Source: Candidatus Rickettsiella viridis
GTDB lineage: Bacteria; Pseudomonadota; Gammaproteobacteria; Diplorickettsiales; Diplorickettsiaceae
DNA length: 64,000 nt
Reading direction: 5' to 3'
NCBI RefSeq assembly: GCF_003966755.1
Contig: NZ_AP018005.1
Location: 806,001-870,000 of the forward strand
The notes beneath the pieces were generated by a model. The model worked only from the letters and a program-made list of their open reading frames with translations, was not told the origin of the DNA and did not search any database. This document shows, piece by piece, positions 34,535-44,392 of the stretch (its first letter is position 1; each line of letters starts with the position of its first letter). A program made the position numbers and the translations under genes.

Positions 34535-35720
34535 TTAAGCGGGTTTGAAGGTCTTATCTTGGCTTTCTTCAGAGGTACTCGATAAAGACCTGTCACTTAG
34601 GCTTTCCGCGGTAGATAATTTGAACTTTTTACTTGCCATACCTAATGGCGAAGCTTCACGTTTTCTCATATGTTTTTTCAAAGTTTTTATTTCGTTTAAA
34701 AAATTAGGAAAGCGTTTTAAAGTGTCATCATTAATGGACGCTAATACTTTTGTATTGCTAAAAATCTTGTAGCATATTAAAGCATCATAAAGAGAATACT
34801 TGCTATCGCCTATCTTTTCATCTTTTATTAATTGTAATTCTTGCTGAAGGCTATCCCATTCATTTGCTAGATAGTCCTCCAAAGAAGAAACAGACTGAAG
34901 CAGAGCTTTAGGCTTTAATAATCGTGGATTTTCTAATAAAATAATCTTAAAAATTTTAACAATTTCATCTATAGAAGCAGCACTACGTTTTGACAATTTA
35001 ACTTTTATAAGCTCATCTATTAAAGGATAAAAACCAGTTTTTGCCGCATATTGCAGTGCTGTCATCCCATTTTCATCCTCTATTAAATAGTCCGCCCCAT
35101 GAACTAAGAGCATTTTATTAGCTATTTCACTTTTATAGTACAAAACATTAAGATGGAGAAGAGTACAGCCTTTTTTATCGGGTATATTAATATTAGCGCC
35201 TACCTCGATGAGCCTCTTTAATAAATCATTATCTTCTGTGTCGTTTTCTAATACATTATGGATGACGGCATCACCCCGTTCACTAAGGGTATCAACCACC
35301 GCATCAGCGCCTGCATCTAAAAGCATATCGACTATTTCAATATCACCCGTGCAATACAGGTAATTGAAGCACAGTGTGTCCGGTATCAGTAACTACTTTA
35401 ACATCAGCGGCATTTTCTAAAAAAAGCTTAACTAATCCCGTAAAAAAACTAGTGCTCGCTTCATGAAGCGGCGTTATACCGGATTTGTCTTTTAGATTAA
35501 CGTCTGCCCCATATTTTAATAATAAGTCAGCCAAAATTTCTCGATTGGATATATTTTCACAAAACTCCCCTTTTGAAAGATAATGCAATGCAGATTTTCC
35601 ATTGTCATCTAGTAGCCAGTTTGCAACATCATTATGTTGGTATTTTTTTAAAAACTCCTCAATCGTCGCAGCATTTCCTTCAATAATAGATTTTTTAAAT
35701 TTTTTAATCTCTTCTTCCAT
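34535..35720 (-). pseudogene. Ankyrin-repeat gene split by a one-base frameshift
   Basis: Two abutting frames, 35343-35720 (125 codons with GGAGAAG upstream of the ATG) and 34535-35326, together read as one ankyrin protein. Frame 1 ends TGHTVLQLPVLHG-stop. One base over, the reading is ...YCTGDIEIVDMLLDAGAD, the second half of the same ankyrin unit, whose first half is DTGHTVL. The whole locus is 1186 bp, exactly 395 codons plus one base, so a single extra base near 35355-35375 explains it. Repaired, it would be a 394-aa protein with about five ankyrin repeats and a helical, basic C-terminus (KHMRKREASPLGMASKKFKL). It sits between ruvA and ruvB. Two separate short proteins are the less likely reading. 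Confidence 0.75.
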
Positions 35721-35860
35721 TTATACTTCTCCATAATATTTATGATCGGAATAATTATACGTGTTTTTATAAAAAAATCATGCTGTAAACATTAATATTA
35801 CTTTTTAGGTAAGGATTAAACGGTAGATAATAAATGGAAATAGTAGGTTTAACGCTTAGC

Positions 35861-36475
35861 TTAGTGCGTATCCATATTTTTTAATGCGCTACGAATCAAC
35901 ATTTCAACCGATGAATGATCCGCTTTAATTTTTAATACGGCACGATTGGCTTCTTGAGGTTTATAACCTAAGGCAATCAACGCAGAAATAGCGTCTTGTT
36001 GATACTGACGCGACATATCTGTTTTATCACCCATCGTCGCAATAGACTTCTGTGATTCATTATTAACCAGCGCACTTAATCGATCACGCATTTCAATCAC
36101 TAAACGTTCGGCGGTTTTTCTGCCAATCCCAGGCACACGTTGTAACGTCGCAATATCTTGCTGTTCTACACACGCAATTAATTCAGACGATTCAATTTTA
36201 GATAAAATACCTAAGGCTACTTTAGGACCCACATTGTTTACTTTTAAAAGCTGGGAAAATAAAGCACGTTCTTGTGCATCACTAAAGCCATATAAATAAT
36301 GCCCGTCTTCACGAACGATAAATTGCGTATAAAGCATCACTTCTTGACCCAATTCCGGTAACTGGTAAAAAGTATGCATCGACGCTTGTACTTCATACGT
36401 AAATGCATTCGCCATTTCTAATAGCAAAAAAGGCGGTTGTTTTTCAATTAACTTGCCACGTAATCGATTAATCAT
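35861..36475 (-). CDS. ruvA: Holliday junction DNA-binding protein RuvA
   Basis: 204-aa protein that holds the four-way junction for RuvB. N-terminal OB fold ([20 protein letters not shown]), two helix-hairpin-helix motifs ([14 protein letters not shown] and [18 protein letters not shown]) and the C-terminal RuvB-contacting helical domain ([20 protein letters not shown]). E. coli RuvA is 203 aa. It overlaps ruvC by 4 bp. Confidence 0.97.
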   Translation of the reverse strand: MINRLRGKLIEKQPPFLLLEMANAFTYEVQASMHTFYQLPELGQEVMLYTQFIVREDGHYLYGFSDAQERALFSQLLKVNNVGPKVALGILSKIESSELIACVEQQDIATLQRVPGIGRKTAERLVIEMRDRLSALVNNESQKSIATMGDKTDMSRQYQQDAISALIALGYKPQEANRAVLKIKADHSSVEMLIRSALKNMDTH

Positions 36476-37002
36476 CGTAACCTTCCTCGTCTAAATCGTT
36501 TCTGTAATCCCATTTCTTGCGCAAGTGCTGTTTGTAGCGGTTTTGATTGTGCATGACAGACGGCAATGGCAAGCGCATCCGCCGCATCCGCTTGAGGAGA
36601 ATCGCTTAAATTAAGCAACAAGCGCACCATGTGTTGTACTTGCTGTTTATTCGCCGCACCATAGCCTACAACGGATTGTTTAACTTGTCGCGCCGAATAT
36701 TCACTGACAGAAAGCTCGGATACCGCCGCAGCAACAATGGCAGCCCCTCGGGCTTGACCTAATTTAAGTGCGGCATTGGGATTGATGTGAAAAAAAACTT
36801 GTTCAATGGCAACATCGGTCGGTTTATATTCGTTTAATATAATTTGTAAACCATCGAATATTTTCTTTAAACGTTCTGAGAAAGGGTTATTTCCTAACTT
36901 GATACAACCACTATCAAGATAAGTGAGTTTGGATTCGGTACTTTGGATAACCCCATACCCGGTAATACAAGAACCCGGATCGATACCCAAAATAATCGCC
37001 AT
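36472..37002 (-). CDS. ruvC: Holliday junction endonuclease RuvC
   Basis: 176-aa resolvase. Catalytic acids lie in [29 protein letters not shown] and [15 protein letters not shown] start at the ATG 37000-37002; the longer frame to 37041 ([11 protein letters not shown]) comes out of a family-1 repeat. It overlaps ruvA by 4 bp and follows yebC, the normal gammaproteobacterial order. Confidence 0.96.
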   Translation of the reverse strand: MAIILGIDPGSCITGYGVIQSTESKLTYLDSGCIKLGNNPFSERLKKIFDGLQIILNEYKPTDVAIEQVFFHINPNAALKLGQARGAAIVAAAVSELSVSEYSARQVKQSVVGYGAANKQQVQHMVRLLLNLSDSPQADAADALAIAVCHAQSKPLQTALAQEMGLQKRFRRGRLR

Positions 37003-37021
37003 AATAAATTTGCCATTGTTA

Positions 37022-37134
37022 TCATTGCGAGCGCGAAGCACGCGGCAATCCAGCTAGGGATACCTAGATTGCTTCGTGCCTACGGCACTCGCAATGACGG
37101 ATGGCCACGCTCATTACATTCGCTCGCCATGACG
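37022..37134. repeat. Palindromic intergenic repeat, family 1, tripartite copy
   Basis: TCATTGCGAGCGCGAAGCAC, then GATTGCTTCGTGCCTACGGC...CGCAATGACGG and ATGGCCACGCTCATTACATT...GCCATGACGG: one and a half tandem units filling the yebC-ruvC gap. Confidence 0.85.
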
Positions 37135-37142
37135 GTTTCTGA

Positions 37143-37859
37143 TTATTCCTGATTAGAATAAACCATTTGTACGTCGTCTAAATCTTCTAACATCGATGTT
37201 AAACGTTCCATTTTCTCCGCATCGTCGCCCGACAATGCCACATGCGTTGCCGCCAACCAAGTGACTTCACTATTAACCGGCATTAATTTTTTTTCTTCAA
37301 ATAATGCTTTTAATTGTGGCAGCAATGTTTCTGAGCTAAACACATCAATACTTTTATCGGGATACGTCACCACGTCGTCCGCGCCCGCCTCTAATGCTAG
37401 CTCTAAAATCTTTTCTTCTTCAGCACCCGGCTCAAACGTAATAACGCCTTTTTTATTAAATAAATAAGCAACAGAACCGCTAGTACCCAAATTACCACCG
37501 CATTTTGTAAACGCGTGTCGTACTTCAGCAACGGTTCGATTTCGATTATCCGTTAATACATCCACGAGAACGGCCACACCTTTTGGCCCGTATCCTTCAT
37601 AACGTATTTCTTCCATTTGCGCGCCTTCTAAGCCACCGGCACCTTTTTTAGTCGCACGCTCAATCGTATCCTTGCTCATATTCGCCGATAAGGCTTTATC
37701 GACAGCTAAACGTAAACGAGGATTTTTACTCAGCTCCCCGCCACCCATTCGCGCCGCGACCGTAATTTCACGAATCAATTTGGTAAATAATTTACCGCGC
37801 TTAGCATCTTGTGCATTTTTTCGATGCTGAATATTTGCCCATTTACTGTGTCCAGCCAT
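37143..37859 (-). CDS. yebC: YebC/PmpR family regulator
   Basis: 238-aa cytoplasmic protein of the YebC/TACO1 family. [20 protein letters not shown] and [20 protein letters not shown] are the family hallmark, followed by [23 protein letters not shown]. Bacterial members have been described as transcriptional regulators and, more recently, as translation factors relieving stalling. It stands upstream of ruvC as usual. Confidence 0.96.
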   Translation of the reverse strand: MAGHSKWANIQHRKNAQDAKRGKLFTKLIREITVAARMGGGELSKNPRLRLAVDKALSANMSKDTIERATKKGAGGLEGAQMEEIRYEGYGPKGVAVLVDVLTDNRNRTVAEVRHAFTKCGGNLGTSGSVAYLFNKKGVITFEPGAEEEKILELALEAGADDVVTYPDKSIDVFSSETLLPQLKALFEEKKLMPVNSEVTWLAATHVALSGDDAEKMERLTSMLEDLDDVQMVYSNQE

Positions 37860-37950
37860 ACCACTTCTCTTTGTTTACGGATATTAATTTTAGCTTAAAT
37901 ACACATGCCCCTATCATAACTCAGTCGTTCAGGCTATAGCAAAAAACTAT

Positions 37951-37978
37951 TTGCGGAAAGATTTTTTATTTATATAAT
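37951..37978 (+). promoter_or_regulatory. Sigma-70-like promoter for the 389-aa gene
   Basis: TTGCGG at 37951-37956 and TATAAT at 37973-37978, spaced 16 bp, in the divergent region between yebC and the gene at 38071. The -10 box is perfect. Confidence 0.5.
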
Positions 37979-38070
37979 AGTTCGTGTATTAAGCGAAACA
38001 TCTATACATGTTAACCGCGTAGTGATAATTATAAAAAATCTATGATACAAAGCAGAATAGGGACTTATCC

Positions 38071-39240
38071 ATGCGAAAAAGAAGAATTAGTGAAGTAAGT
38101 AAATCTCCATGTGATGCCTACATTCATCCATATTATAACGAAGTGAACCATGGCCGTAATAAACTTAAAATAAAAGCTTACAATGTCCGTGAATTGCAGG
38201 CTATTCCTTTAGTTGCATTAGAAAGCAAATTGTATGAGGAAGAAGATTTTGTTATACGCCCCATAACAAATGGTAGAGAAACAGTACTAGTGAAAGCAGG
38301 AAAACTTTTAATCGAATATTGCCCGGGAGGAAAAGAATCTTTTGCGCTGAAAATAATGTTGATTGATAGAAAAAATAGGCAACTACGTTATTTTTTAAAT
38401 ATAGAGAGACCACGAGGATTTAGGGGATTGCCCTTTGAACGTATAATACCTATACACTTATCTTCATTTTATAGCTCGCGCACAGTAGGCGTCAAAAACC
38501 CCCTACTTATTAAGGAAGAATTTTTCCTAGCTTACGAGCTAAATTTGCTACTAGAAAAGCTTATGTTAGGTGAAGATCTTAGCCAACAAGATAAGATGGA
38601 AGCAAGAGTACTCCAGCGCAGGCTGTTTTCGGGGCTTACCCAAGAACAAGAAAATACGGATGGAGTGTTGCGCCGTGCTGAAGAACGAGAAGAGCGAACA
38701 GAACAAGAACGATACGAACAAATTATAGATAATATTGAGGAACAAAACCGAAACCAAAGAATAAAAGCTGCGGTTCCAGATAAACGTGATTTCGATTACT
38801 TTCATGCTCATCCTGAAACTAAACCCATTAGCCTTTTCGAAATCTCTGCTAAGCTTCTCTGTATTGCATATGCAGAATTAAGTCTTTCTGTAAAAGAAGT
38901 CCGCGATGTTTTGTGTGAGTATCTAGAAGCAACGGGTAAAAAAGCAACTTATTTTAATCAAGCATCTATTAAGGACACCATTCTTAAAACCCCTATGGAC
39001 CAGGGTCGAGTAACGATTTTCGGGTTTATTGGTGAAGCATACACTTTATTTGATGAGGCCATCAAGATGCTAGGGTGTTCTGCCGATCACTCTGAAACAG
39101 ACTCCTGTTCAAGCCAGCAAAAATTACCGTCTACTGCTTCTTTCTTTCCCCAAACGAGTTCAAGTACTGATCGAACAGAAGCAACAATGAGACAAAAAGA
39201 TTATTGTGAAAACAATATGGCGTCGAGAAATCAACCGTAA
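38071..39240 (+). CDS. Unknown 389-aa protein, effector-like
   Basis: No family recognised. The chain starts basic (MRKRRISEVSK), has a beta-rich first 150 residues (VLVKAGKLLIEYCPGG, FALKIMLIDRKNRQLRYFLN), a highly charged coiled coil at about 200-235 (RRAEEREERTEQERYEQIID), a helical domain to about 345 and a Ser/Thr-rich disordered tail. No signal peptide or membrane span. It has its own promoter and terminator, on the strand opposite to yebC and aspS, between which it is inserted. Composition and setting suggest a secreted effector, but nothing in the sequence proves it. Confidence 0.7.
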   Translation: MRKRRISEVSKSPCDAYIHPYYNEVNHGRNKLKIKAYNVRELQAIPLVALESKLYEEEDFVIRPITNGRETVLVKAGKLLIEYCPGGKESFALKIMLIDRKNRQLRYFLNIERPRGFRGLPFERIIPIHLSSFYSSRTVGVKNPLLIKEEFFLAYELNLLLEKLMLGEDLSQQDKMEARVLQRRLFSGLTQEQENTDGVLRRAEEREERTEQERYEQIIDNIEEQNRNQRIKAAVPDKRDFDYFHAHPETKPISLFEISAKLLCIAYAELSLSVKEVRDVLCEYLEATGKKATYFNQASIKDTILKTPMDQGRVTIFGFIGEAYTLFDEAIKMLGCSADHSETDSCSSQQKLPSTASFFPQTSSSTDRTEATMRQKDYCENNMASRNQP

Positions 39241-39261
39241 AAAGGAGGCCGTCTTTCCAGG

Positions 39262-39318
39262 ATGAATGTGGATGGTGGTGCTCCTGAGACACCGGACGTA
39301 AATCGCCTTGGCTCATAA
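39262..39318 (+). other. 18-codon open frame before the terminator
   Basis: ATG at 39262 reads MNVDGGAPETPDVNRLGS and stops at 39316-39318, just before the terminator stem. AAGGAGG lies at about 39242-39248, rather far (13 nt) from the ATG. It could be a leader-type mini-ORF, the end of a small RNA or chance. Not recognised. Confidence 0.2.
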
Positions 39319-39350
39319 AAAAGCCGAAACAACCCTGTTTCGGCTTTTTT
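39315..39350. terminator. Bidirectional rho-independent terminator
   Basis: AAGCCGAAACA (39321-39331) pairs with TGTTTCGGCTT (39336-39346) around ACCC, with an A-run before and a T-run after. It can end the 389-aa gene on the + strand and the aspS unit on the - strand (stop of the membrane protein at 39360). Confidence 0.92.
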
Positions 39351-39359
39351 CAATCCTAC

Positions 39360-40139
39360 TTAATCAATCGAATCCGTACAAAAAATTCGTTGATACTGGA
39401 TTGCCGACACTAACGACATAAAAGGCAATAACCAAATCAAACCAACCCCTAATGTTACAAGACCTATGCCTAAAAATAAAAAACTAGTCGCTAACAATAA
39501 AGCTATATTTTTAAACACATGCTGGTTAATTGACTTAAAAGCAACCGTAAAACTTTCTTTAAGCGACATTTTTTTATCTAAAATCAATAACATGCTCATC
39601 GTAATAAGCATGGCGATATAGGTAAATAAAATAATAAATACAATAAATTGTATTCCCATGCCAAGAGCAAAGGCATTTTCTAAACCGGGCGCATTAAACT
39701 TGTTTAAAATCAGTTTCCCACTCGAAACTAAAAGAAAATTCAATAAATAAAAACTCACCGCAATGATCGTTAACGGTTTCCAGGCTTTACGGAATTCAAA
39801 AACCATCGTTGAAGTAATAGATTGACGACGAAGATGTTGTAACGCTAAAAAAACCAGCGACATACTTAATAATAAACGTAATACTTCAAAAAAACCGCCA
39901 GCAATAAACCCACCTATCGCCCCTGCCTTATACAAGTGCAACACCGAGCAAACCGCCAAGAAAAATTGAAATAACACATAAATACCCACTAGGGTAAGAA
40001 AAAGTAAGGCAAACCCACCCCAAAAAGATTTTTTCATGCCTTTTATTCGATGCCAGGCTTCAGAAAAAATAGCACGGATAGGAATGGAATACTGACCTGT
40101 TGTTGCTTTGACTAAATTAGGTGGTAACGATTGTGACAT
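39360..40139 (-). CDS. Multi-spanning membrane protein of unknown role
   Basis: 259-aa protein from the ATG at 40137-40139, with GAGGG seven bases upstream. About six hydrophobic spans (WGGFALLFLTLVGIYVLFQF; AIGGFIAGGFFEVLRLLLSM; IIAVSFYLLNFLLVSSG; IQFIVFIILFTYIAMLITMS; IALLLATSFLFLGIGLVTLG; a shorter last one). The soluble N-terminus ends in SIPIRAIFSEAWHRIKGMKK. It resembles the broad class of uncharacterised integral proteins often found beside aspS in Legionellales, though I cannot name a family. It lies 11 bp after aspS and shares its transcript. Confidence 0.8.
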   Translation of the reverse strand: MSQSLPPNLVKATTGQYSIPIRAIFSEAWHRIKGMKKSFWGGFALLFLTLVGIYVLFQFFLAVCSVLHLYKAGAIGGFIAGGFFEVLRLLLSMSLVFLALQHLRRQSITSTMVFEFRKAWKPLTIIAVSFYLLNFLLVSSGKLILNKFNAPGLENAFALGMGIQFIVFIILFTYIAMLITMSMLLILDKKMSLKESFTVAFKSINQHVFKNIALLLATSFLFLGIGLVTLGVGLIWLLPFMSLVSAIQYQRIFCTDSID

Positions 40140-40150
40140 AAGCAAACCCT

Positions 40151-41926
40151 CTATTTTTTTCGAACTTGAATCGATAATTCATTCAATTGTGCAAGACTCA
40201 CCGCACTGGGCGCTTCTGTTAAAGGACAGCGGGCCGCCTGCGTTTTCGGAAATAAAATCACATCGCGAATAGAAGATGCACCGGTCATTAACATGACTAA
40301 GCGATCCAAACCAAACGCAATACCGCCATGAGGAGGACAACCGTATTTTAGCGCCTCCAATAAAAATCCAAATTTGTCTTTTTGTTCTTGTTCGCTAATC
40401 GCTAATAAATCAAAAACAGCGGCTTGTACATGAGAATCATGGATACGAATGGATCCCCCTCCAATCTCACAGCCATTAAGTACCATATCATAAGCACGAG
40501 AAAGACAGGTGGCACTTTTCGCTTGTAGTTCATCCACATCAGCTACTTGAGGCGCTGTAAAAGGATGGTGCAATGCTTGTAAACGCTGTTCTTTTTCGTC
40601 GAATTCAAATAAAGGAAAATCGACGACCCATAACGGCGCAAAACCGGCTTTCACTAATTTAAAATCATGTCCGCATTTAACACGCAACGCACCTAATGAA
40701 TCACTCACGATTTTGGATTTGCCAGCACCAAAGAAAATAATATCGCCGGTTTGAGCATCAACTCTTTCTAAAATAGCCGTCACCACCGCTTCAGGAATAA
40801 ATTTAAGTATCGGTGATTGCAGCCCTTCCAAGCCTTTATTCCGATCAATTACTTTAATATACGCCAAGCCTTTGGCGCCAAAAATACTCACGTACTGCGT
40901 GTATTCGTCAATCGTTTTTCTCGTTAAATCAACAGCATTCGGAATACGCAGTGCAACAACCCGACCTTGTGGATCTGCAGCGGGATCAGCAAAAACCTTA
41001 AATTCAATCCCTTGAACTAAATCAGCGATATCAATTAATTCTAAAGAAATACGTAAATCAGGTTTATCACTACCATAACGTTGCATCGCTTCCTGATAGC
41101 TCATGCGCGGAAAAGGATGCGGCAATGAAACCTGTAGAATTTCTTTAAACAACGAAGAAATGAGATTTTCAGTTAAATCCTGAATGGTTTTCTCATCACA
41201 AAACGAGAGTTCCATATCAAGCTGGGTAAATTCAGGTTGCCGATCCGCTCTCAAGTCTTCATCACGAAAACAACGCACAACTTGATAATAACGATCAAAT
41301 CCCGACATCATCAATAATTGTTTAAATAATTGTGGGGATTGAGGTAAAGCATAAAATGAACCGGGATGAACGCGGCTAGGCACTAAATAATCACGCGCGC
41401 CTTCCGGTGTGGCTTTGGTTAAAATAGGTGTTTCCAATTCTAAGAAGTTTTTTTCTTCCAAAAAGCGACGAATAAAGCTAACCACTTTGGTACGTAAAAT
41501 AAACCGTGCTTGCATATCCGGCCGGCGTAAGTCCAGATAACGATACTTCAGCGCCACCTCTTCACTCACTGGAGTATAACTATCGATAGCAAAAGGCAAT
41601 GCCAATGAAGTATTTAAAATAGTTAGCTTTGCCACCTGAAGCTCTACTTTACCGGATTTCAGCTGCTTATTTTCCGTACCCACAGGACGCAAGCTGACCT
41701 GACCTTCCACCGCAATCACATATTCATTACGTAAGCTTTCAGCTTGTTTAAAAAGTTCAGTTTGTTCAGGGTTAAAGACCAATTGTAAAAGTCCGCTACG
41801 GTCACGTAAATCAACAAAAATAATACCGCCGTGGTCACGCCTATAGTGAACCCACCCCCGTACTTGAACGGTTTTTTGCAGGAGTTCCTCGCCTAATTGG
41901 CTACAATAATGTGTTCTTTGCGTCAT
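40151..41926 (-). CDS. aspS: Aspartyl-tRNA synthetase
   Basis: Class II synthetase. The 591-aa product (E. coli 590) has the N-terminal OB anticodon-binding domain ([20 protein letters not shown]), motif 2 [18 protein letters not shown], the bacterial GAD insertion domain (about 290-410) and motif 3 [15 protein letters not shown]. It is co-transcribed with the zinc-ribbon gene before it (19 bp) and the membrane protein after it. Confidence 0.98.
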   Translation of the reverse strand: MTQRTHYCSQLGEELLQKTVQVRGWVHYRRDHGGIIFVDLRDRSGLLQLVFNPEQTELFKQAESLRNEYVIAVEGQVSLRPVGTENKQLKSGKVELQVAKLTILNTSLALPFAIDSYTPVSEEVALKYRYLDLRRPDMQARFILRTKVVSFIRRFLEEKNFLELETPILTKATPEGARDYLVPSRVHPGSFYALPQSPQLFKQLLMMSGFDRYYQVVRCFRDEDLRADRQPEFTQLDMELSFCDEKTIQDLTENLISSLFKEILQVSLPHPFPRMSYQEAMQRYGSDKPDLRISLELIDIADLVQGIEFKVFADPAADPQGRVVALRIPNAVDLTRKTIDEYTQYVSIFGAKGLAYIKVIDRNKGLEGLQSPILKFIPEAVVTAILERVDAQTGDIIFFGAGKSKIVSDSLGALRVKCGHDFKLVKAGFAPLWVVDFPLFEFDEKEQRLQALHHPFTAPQVADVDELQAKSATCLSRAYDMVLNGCEIGGGSIRIHDSHVQAAVFDLLAISEQEQKDKFGFLLEALKYGCPPHGGIAFGLDRLVMLMTGASSIRDVILFPKTQAARCPLTEAPSAVSLAQLNELSIQVRKK

Positions 41927-41944
41927 AATTTTTAACTCTTGTAA

Positions 41945-42277
41945 CTATTCATCGGTTTTATCCGATTTTTTTATAGGTGATTTTTCAGTTTTTTTAGATT
42001 CCGTCGCCAACGCTTTGTTAGGCGCTTCTTCTGCAATCTTTTTCTTGGTTGAAGTAGCCTCTTTATTTCCCTGGCTTTCTGTATTCGGCTTCGCTTGGTT
42101 TTTAAAATCAGTCACATACCAACCACTGCCCTTTAAATGGAAGGCCGGCGCAGAAATGAGTTTTTTAAGCGTTGGCTCTCCGCACACCGGGCAATGAATC
42201 AATGCCTCCTCTTTAAAGGTCTGAATGGTATCAAAATGGTGGCCACAAGCAGTACATTGATACTCGTAAATAGGCAT
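41945..42277 (-). CDS. FmdB-type zinc-ribbon protein
   Basis: 110-aa protein. The first 45 residues are the FmdB/CxxC putative regulatory ribbon: [15 protein letters not shown] with C8, C11 and the second pair C29, C32 (HCPVCGEP), then [21 protein letters not shown]. The remaining 55 residues are a Lys/Glu/Ala low-complexity tail. AAGGAA precedes the start. FmdB-like genes commonly sit before aspS in gammaproteobacteria, as here. The role is poorly known. Confidence 0.88.
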   Translation of the reverse strand: MPIYEYQCTACGHHFDTIQTFKEEALIHCPVCGEPTLKKLISAPAFHLKGSGWYVTDFKNQAKPNTESQGNKEATSTKKKIAEEAPNKALATESKKTEKSPIKKSDKTDE

Positions 42278-42658
42278 AGTGGTTCCTTAACTCCTCTCTT
42301 TATAATTAGTTAGTATAGTCGCATTGTACTCGAAGCGGCGGATACCGCCTCTCAAATATCCATCCCGCTTCATATATACGCTTCGCACTTGAATTTTCGG
42401 TGCTGTCTTGGAAAATCCCCCATTACTGTGAGTATATGAGCGTATAAACAAAAAACGGAAATAACGCCTAATTCTTTAGGCTGCCATCAGCTGGCGGGTA
42501 TTTTAATCGAGTGCGTAATATTCCGCCAGCTTTGTATATACCGCTTAAAAATCTCCATCGCGATAAGAAAGCACTTGAAAATGCTTCTCGCATTTTCAAG
42601 TGTAATGGGTATATATAGGGCAGAGGGAAAGACATATTGGGCTGCCTTTGGGGTCTAC
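42278..42658. repeat. Gene-free 380 bp, mosaic of palindromes
   Basis: Contains GGCGG-ATA-CCGCC near 42336-42350, the short mobile-element copy at 42379-42435, AGCTGGCGG (42489-42497) mirrored by CCGCCAGCT (42523-42531), and a perfect 13-bp stem CACTTGAAAATGC (42572-42584) / GCATTTTCAAGTG (42590-42602). No gene is supported; a 69-codon frame here is only the readout of these palindromes. It may hold the terminator of the ankyrin gene, but no T-run is clear. Confidence 0.7.
42379..42435. mobile_element. MITE-like repeat, short internally deleted copy
   Basis: Keeps both ends of the element, CGCTTCGCACTTGAATTTTC on one side and AAAATCC...ATTACTGTGAGTAT on the other, with the central GGAG/ATG region missing. 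The flanks CATATATAC and GTATATG are mutually inverted. Non-coding. Confidence 0.6.
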
Positions 42659-44179
42659 TTAAGCCACTAACAAACATTTAATAGCGTGGTCTAAGGCCAT
42701 CACTTTTTTATAACTGCTGACACGATTTTTCAAAATAGGCTGTTTAAAAAAATACAGGAGGATACCCTGCGGCCAATGCCGGTGTTGCGATAAAATGGCT
42801 TCTTCTTGCTGAATAACGCGCCGAACATGCGCTAGCTGTGCCCCTGAGAAAAATGTTCCATTAGCTTTACAGGCTTGAACAATGTTCATCAAAGCAAGCG
42901 ATTTCTTTTTAGCAAGATCACGTCCAATCCATTTTTTATTTAAACACTGGCTATATTTTTCTATTTCCGTCACGCATTGCTGCACGCCAGAATCAGACAA
43001 GGCTTCCTTACTAATAAGGCTGTTTTTCTGCCTAGAAAAATTGATTCCTTTATCTATCAAGGCTTTAAGGATATCTTCATAATCAATTTTATTCTGCTCT
43101 GACAAAGAAATTGATACAGCCAGTGTAAATGCCGTCTCGCCATTTTTTGTTTCAATATTAGGATTCGCCCCTTTATCCAACAAAAGCTGAACCCTATAAA
43201 AATCACCACTTTTTACAGCATGATGAAGTAAAGTAGCCCCATCCACTGCTTGCGTATTGACATCTACCAACTCTTCTTCTAACAAAACCTCAACACTTTC
43301 CCAATCACCTATTTCTGCCATAAAAAAGGGCATAGCGGCGCTAAGCTTTAACCCTGATCCTTGGTTATAGAGGTAATAAAAGCTGGTTTCTAGAAGAAAT
43401 TCATGACTATGCTGAAACCCCATATCTTGTTTTATTTTGTGTGCTATATCAGCAAACTTATCTTTAGCAAAAGAAGCAGAAAGCGTAGAGTCACCACAAT
43501 TTTCAATGAACCAACAAGCCTGATCCGCATGGTATATCAATATTAAGGGGTAAGCGCTGGTATTCAAATTCAAATGCGGCATTAAATGGATAGCCAAGCG
43601 ATCCCTTTCGGAACAATTTTGCAATTTTTTAAGATAGGCTTCCAGCGCATTATCATCGTAAAGCACAATAAATCAATCAATTTTCTTAATGCCGTCTTCT
43701 GTTTTAATGAGCTGATGTTGTGCAGTAATTTCAGTGTTAGAATTTTCTGAAATATTAACCGCATCCCCATAGGGTAAATAACGTGATGGTTGAGCTTCTT
43801 TACTTTGCGCTGCCACAGACGCCAAGAAAGAAAATATATCTTGGCAAGCCTTTGAATAAACTTTATAAAGGGTAATTTCTGCGGCAGGCTCCCCTAGCAA
43901 AATGACGGCGTAATCGTACAATAAATTAAATCGATGCCGACCGCCTTCATTTTCAATATGTTCTGCTTCACTCGCAAGCTTCGTGCATCCATTAAGTGCT
44001 TGAAGCAACGTTTGAAACTGCTCAAGAAACGCTTTGTTACTGATAGTCCTTATGCGTTCCTTATACCGTAAAAAAGCCTCATCACCTAAAAGAAAGGCCT
44101 CTAAAGCCTGTTTAGCTAAGCTATAAGCAATCCCATGCTCATTATAGCTAAGCCTCAAAAAATTCATCAACTCAATCAT
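42659..44179 (-). pseudogene. Ankyrin-repeat gene interrupted by an in-frame TGA
   Basis: 43673-44179 encodes 168 residues (MIELMNFLRLSYNEHGIAYS onward, helical) and ends KKID-TGA. Six bases later, in the same frame, a GTG opens a further 335 codons to 42659. The second part has no ribosome site. Its codons run straight on (FIVLYDDNALEAYLKKLQNC) and carry ankyrin units at about residues 110-215 of that part (DGATLLHHAVKSGDFYRVQL, NGETAFTLAVSISLSEQ) and a helical C-terminus. The simplest reading is one 505-residue ankyrin protein broken by a nonsense change at 43673-43675. Readthrough or a two-cistron arrangement cannot be excluded. Confidence 0.65.
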
Positions 44180-44392
44180 GATAACGGGAACACCCCTGAG
44201 AGCTTAAAATAGAAGGTATCGATCATAACCAAAAAAACTTAAAGCAAAATTAATACGCCTCGTATAAATAAAGTTAGCAAAAAATAAAATCTATTTTTTT
44301 ATCATGATTGGATTTACAATAAGGACCATTATTTTGATAACCATACCCTAATATAAGACCGTACCTATCTCATCAACCTAGGCGAATCAACT

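Noticed and set aside
37003..37041. Longer N-terminus for RuvC
   Set aside because: [11 protein letters not shown] reads out of a family-1 palindrome; RuvC begins at [10 protein letters not shown].
42468..42677. 69-codon frame on the - strand
   Set aside because: Made by reading through intergenic palindromes and the end of the ankyrin gene; no ribosome site.
43673..43675. TGA in the ankyrin gene as selenocysteine
   Set aside because: No SECIS-like hairpin evident after it, and ankyrin proteins have no selenocysteine use; a nonsense change is simpler.
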